A stretch of 64,000 nt of DNA from Taenia hydatigena (Eukaryota > Platyhelminthes > Cestoda > Cyclophyllidea > Taeniidae): assembly GCA_036345935.2 (NCBI GenBank), contig JADWOT020000001.1, positions 28,066,143 through 28,130,142 on the forward strand, given 5' to 3'. This document shows positions 1 to 12,566 of the stretch, piece after piece. The notes under the pieces are model-generated. The model was not told the origin of the DNA and ran no database searches. It saw only the letters and a list, made by a program, of their open reading frames with translations. The translations under genes and the position numbers were made by a program. Position 1 is the first letter of the stretch. The number at the start of each line of letters is the position of its first letter.

Positions 1-249
1 CGAACTCACTGAGATACTTGGATGTGCTCATTTACTACCTGACTGCACCATCCTTACATCACGGGCGTATTTAGGACTCGTGGACACTACAACATTCTCC
101 ATTCTGCCAAGGTGCCTCAACATCAGTGCGGCAAAGTAGAGGAGGAGGAGTTAGTGGAATCAGTCTTAATGAACACAGATTAGGGCTTACAAAGACAGCA
201 CGCAAACAGTAGAAAACATTTGCCGTTCTGTACGTTAATTAGCCCTCTT

Positions 250-900
250 TAAATTAGTCAGACCCGCTTGTTGCATTAGCTTGTTAAAGCCATTAGATAT
301 GCTGCGCATATTGGTAATTCCAGTTGACTACATGTACCACTTGGTGTTTCTTCCTCCTACTTATTCGATTGATCTCGACCACCACCTCCTACAGGTGACT
401 CTCGCGTCCCTCACACCTACTCACCTACTCACTTCCAAAGCACCATTGCTAATTTTGATCCCTACTACATGATGCTTCTCAAATTGGGTAATAAAAATTA
501 GCATTTGATGTGTCCCATAATTTATTTAAATCATACAACTATGCGAGAGTGAAGGATGACAGGTGGTAAGGAGCACGAGCAGCCAAGTAGCAGATAGAGG
601 AACAAAAAACAGTATCTAAGTTATTTTAACTTGACAGTAACACGCATACTGTCGCCATGTCACCATGTAGACTGCATTGCGGCAGCAATTCATTAGTGCA
701 TAGACCGGGCCATCGCCAAGTCACCGAAGCAATCATCCGAGTGTGTTGGACGCAAACACGTGGAATACGTGAGACTATGTAGACTATCTGCTCCCACTCT
801 GCTCTTTCCATGGGTGTGGAGGTCAAAGAGGAGAAACGAAAGCTGCATTTCTGCATTTAGAGAAGGTGTGCAGCAGAACGAAACGAGTAGGTTATGCAGG
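250..900 (+). repeat. Repeat family B, partial third copy
   Basis: Matches 60600-61250 in the same orientation and about 5070-5690 in reverse complement. The shared stretch includes the segment ending CCACCTCCTACAGGTGACT and the block around 640-760. No coding frame is preserved between copies. Confidence 0.6.
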
Positions 901-1620
901 TGGGTATCAGCATCCATCACTGGTGCTATGAGTAACGAGGTGACGTGGTGATGTTTAAGCACGTTTGGATAAGGACCGGTGCTGTTGCTCTACCTCCGCT
1001 GTGTCTGTAATTAACGCTTCTGTAACACTCCGCCGAATTCCACGACCAGAGTGATCACAGCATCATTGATGGTGACGGATATCTAGCCACTTCGTCAGGT
1101 CGTCGCACTTGCGTCATATGTGCGTGACCAATCAGTATTCCAAGTTAGAGGAGAATCGTTCGTTGAACACGTCTCTGGCTGCTGACCTGTCGTCAAATGA
1201 GATTTATAAAAATCGACCACCCAAAGCCGCTACCAACCCGATAAACTCAAGGCGTGATAAAAAGCATTAACTTCGTGTATTCTTACTAGGCATAGTATCA
1301 TCATCAGGTTGAGGTCTACAGGCAGCACAAAGGACAGGTCAACCTCAATTTACGTTGCACACGTCCATCCACCTCAGAATTGCGGGCTAGCTGAATAGCC
1401 ACGCCCAAGTTTTGTGGCAGCCATTTCTCGCCCAAAGCGAATTTGAGCACGATGTACTGACTGACAACAAAGGTTATGCAGTAGTAATTTACTAGAATAG
1501 GCCTGCCTCTCGATTCAAGCAACGCAGGAGAGAGTACGAGATTCTATTTCTTTGGTCACTGACCCGTCCGGCGAAATGACGGTGGCGCATTGTTTTTTCT
1601 GCTTGGTCACTTTTCCCGAC
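900..1620. other. Decayed repeat, no gene seen
   Basis: Holds fragments of the family that recurs near 62450-62700 (GACGGATATC, then a TTCG-rich stretch with GTTCGACGAACAC-like words) and of the family near 8860, 20750 and 40110 (GGCAGCAC, then CATCCACCTC). No supported open frame. Confidence 0.4.
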
Positions 1621-2420
1621 ATCGTCTGCGCACAGATGCTCAAATTCGCCTTGGCCAAGAAGGAGCTGCAGCGAAAATTTGAGTGCGTCCATTCAGTTAG
1701 ACTTACATTCTGTGGTGGATAGGCGTACGTAATGTGGATTTCCGTTAGGCCATTCCAATCTTCGTGCTGTCGGTTAAGTTCAACCTGGTCAGGAGGCTGT
1801 GTTTCGTATGGAAAAACAAAATTAATGCTTTGATTACGCCTGGAGATTGTTTGTTTGGTAAAAGCGTTCAGTGGTTGGTTTTCAGACATGTTGCAAAAAA
1901 TTTGGCGTCCATTCATTCCTGCTTAGCCGTAGTTTTCTTAGAGCTAGTAGCTTGAGCACAGGTAGGCGACATTCACCATTACTAGTAACATGGGCAGCGA
2001 AGTAGCTTGATGAGGATGAAGGACGTTAAGAGAAGGCCCGGCGATGTCACTGCTTCATTGCTGCCTCTGTGATAGTTGCTACTGCGTGGAGGCCGAGATG
2101 CATGCACACGCGCAGCTCTGCTGATCAGAAGGGTTGGATTAACCACCTTCGCAGCCGCTTTTTCACGTCCGCACATTTGCCATTTATATATATGCTGGAC
2201 TAAGTAGTTCTCAATGCTAGCTGAGAGGCGTTCGACGAACACGCATCTTAAAGTGGAACTGTCTTCACCTGCCTTCGATTAAGAAGCGGACCCTTTCTTC
2301 CTGCTCTCATTTACTCGTTTTGAGGGGAAGAAAGTCGAAAATGTGACACATTTCAATGCATTTGTTAGAGGACAGGAGTTAACAAAGGACAACAATCTAG
2401 CTGTTTCATTTGCAAGCAGC
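1620..2420 (+). repeat. Repeat family N, copy 1
   Basis: Direct match to 21505-22260 and 51580-52320. The most conserved part runs from GGTAGGCGACATTC through GTAGCTTGATGAGGA and GCTGATCAGAA to the GGACTAAGTAGTTC and AACACGC segment. Frames are not conserved between copies, so no protein is implied. Confidence 0.65.
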
Positions 2421-2519
2421 ACAAGCCTTACTGCCCGTGTAAATCAGCATGTCCAAGATTAATGCGATTAGGGCAGAAAAGGAATGTCAAAGCCAAAGAG
2501 CTACGATGGGATGATTCAT

Positions 2520-3620
2520 TCGAATGTACAAGGTGTTGGTCTAGAGGCAGAATTATGAGAAAGGGGAGAGAGGTCAGAGTCTGCAGTCGCATACACATAG
2601 AGTGGGAATCGTAGGTCTGTAATTCCTAGTTTTAATATAATCTGTAACTCATTACCCCCTCCTCTCAGCTTTGTAGCCTCCTTCTCCTCCTTCTGATAAA
2701 AGAAATAAAAGACAAAATAGATAGATCGAATTTTAGCATTTGGGTTTGAGGTGCAGAGCAATATTTTTGTTCTTGGGAGGCAATGAGGAGCACGAGTGGA
2801 CCCTCGTGCACACTGACACATCTGCCACGTCTCAATAACAACGATAATTGGTGGTTGACCTGGATCCCAAACGCTCCACACTTGGTTCATTTCAGTGACA
2901 GCTCTCTAGCCACGGGTAGCACGCAGAATGACGATAGCGTTTCCCTTCAAAGACCTAACACAGTTCTACTCCTCTCTGTTTGTTTCCACATAAAACAGCC
3001 ATTGATGTAACACGTATAACGAAAGTTAATTTAAAAATGGAAAAATATGCCCATAATGCTTAGTTTTATTCAAATTAGGGCAAGAGTTGCATATCTAGCC
3101 TGCTAAAGTGTCCATGTAAAATTTAACAGAATAAATTCCAAGCTTAGAATTATTGCAGTCTCTGTTTGTGCTACTAAAGTCACTGGAATAATCTATCAGT
3201 GATTTTTAACTTTCATTCGGTGCCTGTATGACCGAAACTGACGCTCCTTTCCAAGAGGGCCGATTGTTTGTCCGATTGGCATTTCTGCTGCCTCAGCACT
3301 GCTTCGTGCCGTGGTGGACTTTGGTAAAGCGGGCAACCAAGTGTTCAGAGACGAGTGTGTGTGTGTGTGTGTGTGTGTATTTTCTTTTGCTCATGACGAA
3401 ACTGCACCTGTACCGACTGACTTGCAACTTATCCAAAACGAACACACTTAATTCCCGCTCTCAGCATCAAGCAGTCTGAGAGGTGTGTCATCTGTTGCTT
3501 GACACTCATTTGGCCACATTAACCGTTGGACGCCTGTCTTACTGTGCCACTGAAATCCTTAAAACTTAGGTTAAGTCGACCATTTTCGGCAGGAATGCCA
3601 TCTTCATCCTCCAACAGTGT
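2520..3620 (+). repeat. Repeat family A, copy 1
   Basis: The part 2750-3620 matches 57778-58650 directly and 36500-37290 in reverse complement. The part 2520-3240 matches 41405-42060 directly. Shared words include CACTTGGTTCATTTCAGTGA, GCTCTCTAGCCACGG and CATCTGTTGCTTGACACTCA. No transposon protein is readable. A (GT)12 tract is specific to this copy. Confidence 0.75.
3355..3378. repeat. (GT)12 microsatellite
   Basis: Twelve uninterrupted GT units. The same spot in the copy at 58384 has only three or four GT units, and the inverted copy near 36740 has an interrupted CA-rich stretch, so the expansion arose after these copies separated. Confidence 0.95.
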
Positions 3621-4940
3621 CATCACCAAACTACCGAAGGATGAAACTTGCGACGGTGCAGCTGCCTTGTCTGTCGTCGACGCGAAGACGAGGATCTGGA
3701 AATGAGTTGCGTGCGTAAAGCATCCAATCACTGGAGCGTGTCGGACGCGAGTAGATAGATTATATGGATGGCCTCCAGACAGAGCTAAGCTCTTCCGTTG
3801 TGTGCTTTTACTGGGTGCAATGGCCGCAGTTTACTAACGCATTCACGAAAGTGTACAATAGATTAAGCGATTGCCGCCCCACCTTGGCTTTCGTTTTGAT
3901 GCAATAAAAAGCTTAGGCTAAGAAGCCTCATTCACTCATTGTCTGTCTCTCATATCTTCAGTGATTTTGGTCCCTTCGCCTACTTATTGCTACACAGGTG
4001 CAGAAGAAGCGGTTGAAGCGCAAGATGTAGCGAAACCGCTTTCTTGAGTCATGCGATCATACAAAAGGGCAAAAAGCTGGAGGGTGGTAAAGAAGAGGCA
4101 AATGAGGACACTTGCTCCTCGCTCATCATTGCACCAGAGAAGCTTTAGTATTGAGTCTGCGACGCATTTTATTGGATTTGTTAATTTCTGTAATTGGATT
4201 CACGCATCCCCTTTCTCTCGTATTCCTGCATAGGTTTTTAATCCTTAAAAAGACTAGAATGAGGGCAGACATGGATCATTCTTTATCGGTGATATGATGC
4301 TAGTTCAGTGAATATTCCACTTTGCTGAAGGCAGATGAAGACTGTTCGGGAGCCAGAGACGTGTTCGTCAAATGCATCTCGTCTAACTTTGAGGACTAAT
4401 TGGTCAAGCGCATATAATGCAATCGTGTTGACCTGACGAAGAGGCCACACATCCGTCTCCACTAATGATGCTGCGATCAGTCTGGCCGTAGAATTCAGCA
4501 GTGTTGCAGCAGCACCAATCGCACTAACAGTGGCGGTAAGCAACAGCACCGGTTCTGGTTACTGATACCCACCTGCATCCAATCTACTCGTTTTGAGCGA
4601 AAGTGAACCAAGTGAGGAAAGACGAACTCTGCACCTTTACACACCCTTGCGAATGCTGTCTCGATATGTTTTGAGACTCGATGAACTTTGTCCTTACAAG
4701 CATCCAGTGAAAATCACCGTCTCATGTCGGTGCGGACACTTCTTGCATGAGTGATGTCATGGGAGGTGTCCTTTCGACCCAAGCGAGTTCTCGTAGTCTA
4801 CGCGGCCTTAGGGATCCACTGGGCACAGAAGAGGCAAGAAACAACAAGCAAAAAACTTTTCCATCTCACTGCTTGTCAGTAAATAGCTCTCGTGGTTTCG
4901 TCTTCAAGATTGCCATGTGGTGCCTCTTTTAACAACGCCC
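3620..4940. other. Mixed repeat debris, no gene seen
   Basis: 4560-4930 resembles 8150-8480 in the same orientation (shared CTTCTTGCATGAGTG-like and TTTCGACCCAAGCGAGT words). The rest shows short patches like family N (around 4340-4420). Open frames of 60-88 codons here have no conserved counterpart. Confidence 0.4.
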
Positions 4941-7195
4941 CAAGAGGCATCAATCACATCACTTGAAAGCGGATTCTCGAAGTAATAAAATGAAAGTATT
5001 ACTTAAAGAGCTGATCGCAATGCGTGCAAAGGCTGCTAGATTCGTCCCTCCTTCTTGATCTTTGCACTCTTGGAACAAGCAGAGTGTGCGTGGTTGGTAC
5101 ACAAAGCCTCATAGAATCCAATTGCTCGAGTCTGGCGCGCTCGGGTTAGTGGGAGCTGCTGCGCACGCAGTTCATTTTCAAATCCTCGTCTTCATGTCGA
5201 CGACAGTTAAGGCAGTCACATCGCTGCAATTTTCATGCTTCGGTGACTTTGCGAAGCTGCTATCAAAGGCTGAAATAGTCTGCGTGGTCTTCTTCTGCAC
5301 ATACCGAGGCTGCGCATTCGTAAACTGCTGCTACCTGATGACATAATGACGTTAGAGGTGTTGCTGTTAATTTAAATTAAATTTGATACTTGTTTTCTTG
5401 CCTTATTTTGATGTTTAGCTGCTCGTGCTTCTTACCTTTTATCCTCCTTCACTTTGACGTAGTGGTATGATTCAATCAAGTTTCGCCCTTTCCAAGTGCT
5501 AATTTTCATTACTCATTTTGGGAAGCATCGAGTAAAGGGGAATGGGATAAGCTACATGCTTTGGAGGTGGGTAGGTGAGTATGTGTGAGAGACGCCATAT
5601 TGACCTGTAGGAGGTGGTCAGGATTAATCAAATAAGTAGGAAAAGGAAGCAGTAATTAATGCGGATATTTCACTAGAATCACCAATATGCACAACAGTTG
5701 TCTCCTCTCAATTTCACTTCACTTCTTAGCATCGAACCGTCGTCTATCTTTCCCACTAGCCAAATGCCCTCGCACTTGATGACTTCAGACCTCGCATGGA
5801 TTTGTCGGAATGACGTCAGTGACAAACCAGACAAAGGTATTTGCCCAGCCAGCATAGGCATATGCATAGACACAGAGGGGGTGGTTACCTCAGGTTGAAT
5901 GAATTTTTCCAGCGGTTTCATAATCTATTTCAACAACTTCGGAAGGATTTTACCTCTACATTTTAGTAGTTGTTGAGGTAGTGCCTAATCGTATTATTTG
6001 GAGCAGTCGACTTCTCAGCAATCCGGCTACCCACAGTCAATTCAGCACTAAACCCTCGGATGTCGACAAGGTGAATACATTTCCATATTACTGGGAGCTG
6101 GTCAGAAAATGCAGCACTGAAGACTCTATCATATAAGCATTTGGTCTTCATTGGGAATACTTGCCTAACAGGGCGTATCAAGTAATTAAGACAGACGCCT
6201 TGAGACAAGAAGAGGAGACAATAGCTTACATTGGGTTCTTCTCTATGCCAATTCATTCCATGGGCTACAATAAGACACAGTTGTGTTGGATGTATAAGTG
6301 GAAATGAGAAAATTCACGATATGCAACTTCGCCACCATTGGGTTAGAGGTAAACAAATTGCCAGTTCTCAAATTTCACTGATGGTATTGACGCACTCTAG
6401 AGAACACTGACAAAGCAACACAATCGCTAGCTGTTGGTCAGGCGGATTTTCAGTTAGTTTGTCGCTTTGGTCAGTCACGCATTTAACAATTTGTGGGACA
6501 GAATGGCAGGTTGTGTGAAACCCCAACGAACTCTGGTAGAAAGCGTTGTCCATCTAATTTGTCAATTGCTATTCAATCATCATAATCACCAACCCATGCC
6601 GAGAGATAAGTCTTCTTGGGACTATTCGTCAGTTGGAGGATCATTTGGTTAGTTGATGGATTAGTCAGTCAACGTGTCAACGATTTGTGCAGTAGCTAAT
6701 TTGAAAATTCGCTTCCTTTCTCACTTGGTTGCCACCGTGGCTAGCTGGTTGGTTGGAAGCATGTTTTGAGCATGGCAAGTTAGCTGAGTGGGCAAAAGAA
6801 GCAGGTGGTGAGCCGTCATTAAATCAAGGTGCTGAGTAGCCGCTGGTTAACCTGGAGCTACAGCCACGCCCTACAGTCAGTTTGTCATCGACTCGACCAG
6901 CCAATTGAACCACAGATCTGCAAGTCAACGGAGGATGTCGAATGGGTGCAGTAATAAGCGATTACAAGCAAAATTGGAAATGTCCAATTGATATTAGTGA
7001 TGCACACACGAAAGGTGGCAGTAGTGACTTCTTAAAGGCTGTATCTGAACTTTTTAAGGGAGGCCGCGGAATGAATACATGGCTGCGTAAAGTGAGCTGA
7101 CAAAAAGGCATATCGTGGGAGTCTTTGACGTCGCACCGGTCCACATCGTCACATTATGACATTGGTTAATAAAGAGAGAAGATTGTGCCCCCATG
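4940..7195 (+). repeat. Repeat family B, 2.25-kb copy (plus orientation)
   Basis: Collinear with the reverse complement of 59108-61380 over its full length, from GCATCACTTGAAAGC near 4955 to GACATTGGTTAAT near 7160. It contains a stretch at about 6470-6780 rich in TTGGT, GTTAG and CAGTCA words. Frames such as 5062-5346 and 6368-6553 are interrupted or shifted in the partner, so I read it as non-coding or decayed. Confidence 0.75.
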
Positions 7196-7399
7196 TCTAA
7201 GTGGACGTTGGTCCATTCATTGTTTGGATGTACTATTAACCTTCACTCTCTCTCACTTGTCGAAATTCCAAGATGGATATTCCGATTATTTGACATTAGA
7301 TTCTACTTCTCACTTTAGTCCTCAGTAAAACGGGCTGTTTAAAGGTGACCTCAGGGGGGTAGGGTTATTTGGAAGAGGTACACCTCCTCTCTTAGTCCG

Positions 7400-7740
7400 A
7401 AGAGGGTGCCAGAGTCTCAGAGGATGGGAGCTGAGTGCTCTTTTCATCGTGGCGAGGTGTGATCAACGAGTGCTCTTTAAACTCCTGTGCAGGTTGACTG
7501 CAATCCCACTCCTCTATAGAGAGCCAAGTACGCCTCTCAAGTGAGGATAGGGTTGAAGGCGAATATGCAGGCCTATAGTTTATTTTGGGCAGGATCAGAC
7601 GTATAAGCCCATGGTGCAATATGTAAAGTTGACGTAGATGTGTGACACCTCTCCGTAGGCTTGTTGGAGTTGTCGAAAATCGACAATTTCTCTGCGACAA
7701 GTCATGTCATCTTCGCCCCGACGATCGATGAGCCAGCCAT
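7400..7740 (+). repeat. Repeat family L1, copy 1
   Basis: Matches 38390-38640 directly: GCCAGAGTCTC, GAGGTGTGAT, CCACTCCTCTATAGA and TAGTTTATTTT occur in order. The end (7620-7740) also matches the reverse complement of 37680-37830. Confidence 0.55.
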
Positions 7741-7742
7741 AT

Positions 7743-7743
7743 N
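7743..7743. other. Ambiguous base (N)
   Basis: The only N in the window, near the junction between two repeat segments (7400-7740 and 7745-8060). It marks a base-calling or assembly ambiguity. Confidence 1.
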
Positions 7744-7744
7744 A

Positions 7745-8060
7745 ACAGTACCTGTCCTTGCCCAAACATGCTTAATCCTCCTCATCCCAACTCGTCATCA
7801 ATGACTCCAATGATGGAGATTGATGCCCACCCCGTTACATATCTTTGCAATTATGGCGGTGCGTCGCTGCTGACATTGCAGCAGCATCAAACTTCGTGAG
7901 AGCCGCCTCTTAGCCAATTAGGATTGAGACCGTTTGCAAGTAGCATCTGCAATCGTAGTGGACCTCTTGCCTTTTTTATCATGAAATGGTGCTTCAGTTA
8001 CTAAAAAAGTGACGTTTGCACGACTCGCCTGCTTTGACAGACAGATGTGTGTTGCTTGTT
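7745..8060 (+). repeat. Repeat family L2, copy 1
   Basis: Close direct match to 63095-63410: TGCTTAATCCTCCTCATCCC, ATTATGGCGGTGCGTCGCTG and ATTGCAGCAGCATCAAACTT are shared. It looks less diverged than most pairs in this window. Confidence 0.7.
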
Positions 8061-11000
8061 AACAAAGCCGTTTGACTTGGACTATTCAATTTGTCTGGAC
8101 TATTAACGTTTTTCTGCAATGTGGAAGCGATTCGTCTTTCATCCATTCTGTTCTTGGTTCAAAAGTAGCTTGCAGCCTCAGGGACTTTCAGACCTGGCTC
8201 AAATTCGCCATTGCAACCATCTAGTGAAATTTAACGTCTTACGCCGATGCGTTCACTTCTCGCATGAGTGGTATCTACAGAGATGTTTCTTCGACCCAAG
8301 CGAGTCCTTGCAGCCGTCATGGTCTTAGGGGTCAACCAGAGGCGGGATAGACAGAATCGAACAAGCAAGCCGAAATCTTTCGGTCTTTTGTCTGTTGAGA
8401 ACCCTGTGTGGCACTTGTTTCAACAAATGGCACCAATGGCAGCACTTGAAAGAGAACACTCCAAATAATGCACCGAAGACTCTCTGGTTGGTGTCTGCTC
8501 AGGTCGTGACAAGAGAGGAACGCAAAGCGCGTGGTCATTTTGGCGTTCATCTCTCCGCCTTGACCTTCACACCTTATCATAGAAGCAACAACGAAGCTAT
8601 GACATTGTTGAGCTTTTTCGTAACGTCCTTCATCTCATCAAGCTACCTCGTTACTCATGCAACTAGTAATCGAGAATGCCACCTACCTGTATTCAAGTTA
8701 CTCGTTCAGAGAAAGTGATGGCTAAGTAGAGCTGGATGAACATTGAATTCGCTGTAGCATGTCAGGAAATCGATCACTAAAAGCTCCTACCAACCAAACA
8801 AACTCAAGGTGTTATAAGAAACGCCAATTTCGTTTTTCCTTACTAAGCATAGCCTTTTAGTTGGGTTGAACCCCACCGACAGCACGAGGTGTAGAAATGT
8901 CCAACGGAAACCCACATCCTGCACGTCAGAATTTGGGTCAAGCTGAATGGACGCACTCAACTTTTTGTGGCTGTCGATTCTCGCCCAGAGTGAATTTGAG
9001 CATCTGCAAGCAGAGAATGTTGGGAAAGGTGACCAAGCAGAAGGATTAAAGCGCCACCATCATTTTATTAAATGAATTGGTGGCCGGAAAAATGGCATTT
9101 CTTACTGTCTCCTGCGCCGCCCAAGTCGAGAGACAGGCCTATTTAAACAAGTTATTAGTACATAACATTTGTCAGCGGTCAATACCTCCTGCTCTAATTT
9201 GCTTTGGACGAGCTCTGGCCGCCACAAAAGTTGAACGTGGCTAATCCGCTAGTCCCAAATTCTGAGATGGATGGAGGTTGCCATGCTGCCGGTGGAGCTT
9301 AACCTGACGATGAGGCTATGCCTAGTAAAGGAACAAAAAATTGATGCTTCTTTCGACCCTTTGAGTTTGATGGGTTGGTAGTAGCTCGAAACGGCCGATT
9401 TTCTGATACTTTGTCAAAGTTTTGAAACCTCATTTGACGACGGTTCGGCAGTCAGAGGCGTGTTCGTCACAAGCTTCGCGTCTAAGTTTGAGGACTCACT
9501 CTGCCATGTAAACATTACAGCACTGTTTGAGTTGACATGAAACAGTCAGCCATCAGTGAGCGCCATGTTCTAAGTGACTCCGATGGCTATCAGTGGAGTG
9601 AATCCCATGCTTTGACTTTTGCTACGTAGAACAGACGGGGACCGAAAGATGAATGATAGAGTAAATGGTCTCACTTTACCTATTTTTCTACTCTGAGAAA
9701 CTCGCAACCGTAAGCATGCACTTGTGGAGTCTCTCACAGCACACAGCATTAAGTTAAAGAAATTTTGAATCAATTTGAGTACGGGAAGGCGGTAAGGTGG
9801 AAGTGAATAAAGAGTGAGTGAAGGTGGAGAGAGTGAATGATTAGATAGGAGGCTACGGCATCACCATTTGCCATGCCCATCTATTCTCGATGCACAGATA
9901 TATAATGTGTGGCAATTAAAAAGACTTTCCACCCATGTGCTTGCAGTAGCCGCACTTTGAATCCTAGTTTAGCAGTGTTCCAATAGACGCAACCGACCTC
10001 GCAGTGCCACCACTATCTGTCAAAGCGATTGCAACCACCACTGGGGTTGTGCGCCTCGGCACCTAGTTGAATGAGTCTCAATATCCCCATTCGCTTCTCC
10101 TCTTGCAAACTCGCACCATAAATGCTGCATAGGAGCCGTTACATCTAGTAATTGCACGCGAAGGGGCAGCTTCACCCTGTCTCGGTGTCGTCGTCCCACC
10201 ACAGCGGCTTCAGCAGAGTGCGTTGTTGTTGCGCATAGCTTTTGTTGCGCCAGATGGTTGTCCGGTTACAAATTGGGGGGTAAATTGTACCACCGCAGTG
10301 GTTTGGGTTTGATCCAAATTGTCTCCCTCTCTGCCATATTATTTTCGTCAAACCCACATTACTCAGACTGATCCCTGTAAGATCATTTAACTGGCAGTGA
10401 AGGATCAACAAAACCGTTTGAGTTCATTGGTTTACTGATCAACGTCCTAATTTCACGGAGGTCAATGGACACTGATGATGGCCAATGGTGGTAGCTGTCG
10501 TCAGGGATTTCCTGGAGACGACGAAACATTGCTACTTTAACAGTGGATCATTTACTCAAATTTAAAGGTTTCGAACCATTAAACGAGACCAGCAGACTTC
10601 CTTAAAGCTACTCGTTAAGATCTCGAGCTCTCCACAGGCAAGCTATTACTTGAAAACTGATGAGGTTCTTACCTGTGTCGAAAACTAGGAGAAGGAGGAG
10701 TAAAGGAGTAGCTTAGAACTCCCACTGACCTCCTCCTTACTGGCGGTCCAGAAATGTCAATGATGGCTGAGTAGGCATGGACAATTGCTGTTTTCTTCCC
10801 ATCTCGAAACTCTCATACACTACGTGAAGGGATTCGGTCCTTATCATGACAGCGATAAACAGAATGCAAACGCGACGTTAGATAGACACCGCGGACAGTT
10901 GAATGCATCGACGGTTGAGAAGTAAAGCCAGATAGCAAGATCTCAGTAAGCTGTATCTGCTAAAAACGGCAAAACCGCTGCACGAGAAGGTGGTCTTTCA

Positions 11001-12566
11001 GATGTGTATGGATCGTTCTTCGATTTGGATTTGACACGGAATGTTAGTTGGGAAGAGGTAGGGGGATTGTCATTGTAGTTCCCCACTTTTCGTCCTAGCC
11101 TAATGAACTTTTATCCTAGCACGAATGAAACCTTGTTCCCTTCTGTCTGTGGAACAAATTGCCATGGCAAAACGTAAAATGGATGCTATCAAGACTTCAC
11201 CTCAATCCCGATAAATTTGGCCATGTTCAAGGCCAATCCATGACGCCCACGTGTGAGTGAACGTCATTGACCAATCTCAGGGTCATTAAGCCGCCACCCT
11301 ACTAACGTTCCTCTCCCGGCCAGAAGAAAGACGGAAGGAAGAGAGGAAAGGTATTTGCGTATGTGATTGTAAGCCTATGATGATAACCTACCACTCAACC
11401 TCTACAACATGCACTGCCCCATAGAGAATAAGTGCTTGCCAAATTACCAATCCGCATTCCTCCTTGCACTCACACACACGTTGCATGGCCGAAACAATTT
11501 AAGATTTCGATGCACCTGCCTTAAATAGGCAACAATATTGTACACAGAGACGACTGTCCACGATGGGCAAGTTTCATCCGCTGGCCTATTTTGTCATGCG
11601 TTGGTGGTAATCTGACCTCTCTTAACATATTTTACCACACTCAGAAGATAATAAATAAAAGGTGCACAAGACGATTGCTTTGTGCCAAATCGTGGATCAT
11701 TCAGGCATGAGCGGGACTGCACATTCAAGTAAGGTGCCTGTTGTAGGTAGTAGCTCCATTCGATATTCCCACCTAGTTTTACGGGTAGGACTAGTTGCTA
11801 AGAGCTTGGCAACTTTCTAAACTGGTAAGGTTCTTTGATGAGGTTTCAGTAAGGCTTGGTAATGTTTCGATTAATCAGGCAACTACCTGACAAATGCATG
11901 GTTTGTTGCTAGGTGTGTAGCTCGAAACAGTAGCGTCTCTCACTGGGGATTTGAAGGCACATCCAGCATTACAGCGCTGTCTTTCATTCCTTACCACGAT
12001 AAGTATCATTGCAGTTCAGTGATTTCCAATTACCTACCTCACAGTGGTAAACCCTTTTAAGTGTCGATGAAGACGAATGCAAATGCTAACATCTTTAGTC
12101 CGTTGCGTTTAACATTTGTTTGCAGCAGTCTGCAATCGAAAATAAACGGCCAAAAGGGAGCTGCAACAATCATAGTAGCTGAGGCCCTTAGTGATTGGTT
12201 GTACGGACCTACGAGAAAAGTCACAAAAGCATAGGAGCCCTGAATGCTAGTAGAGTTACAATGACCAAAGCAGGGCAGGTCGAGTCACCGCCAGTCATGG
12301 TTACTGCAGTAGAAGTCTGGGCAGGTCTGTTGGTCGTTGAGGGGCTTCTTCCAGTCGTGACAGACGCTTTCTCCTCTCCCATTTGATACAACCATAAATT
12401 TGCCCCATTATAATAGCAATAATTAGTGCCGAATTCTACACGGCAACTAACCGGTAACTGCTCACATTGAGGAGCATCTGTCCAACTCTCGGCAGTAGTT
12501 TATTTAGTGCCAGGCGATACTACTACTAATGAGTCAGCGAACTTTAATTAGTTGTAGTGGTAATAA
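8060..12566. other. Non-coding stretch with repeat fragments, no gene seen
   Basis: 8150-8480 resembles 4560-4930. 8860-9110 resembles 20750-21010 and 40110-40410 (GGCAGCACG, then GTCCA, CAGAAT, CTGAATGG). 11100-11240 and 11400-11470 share short words with 44570-44660 and 44960-45030. The stretch 9770-12560 otherwise looks unique and shows no open frame above 80 codons with coding character. Confidence 0.4.

Noticed and set aside
3228..3479. 83-codon frame through the GT microsatellite
   Set aside because: The CVCVCVC run is the translated GT repeat and the frame is not kept in the other family A copies.
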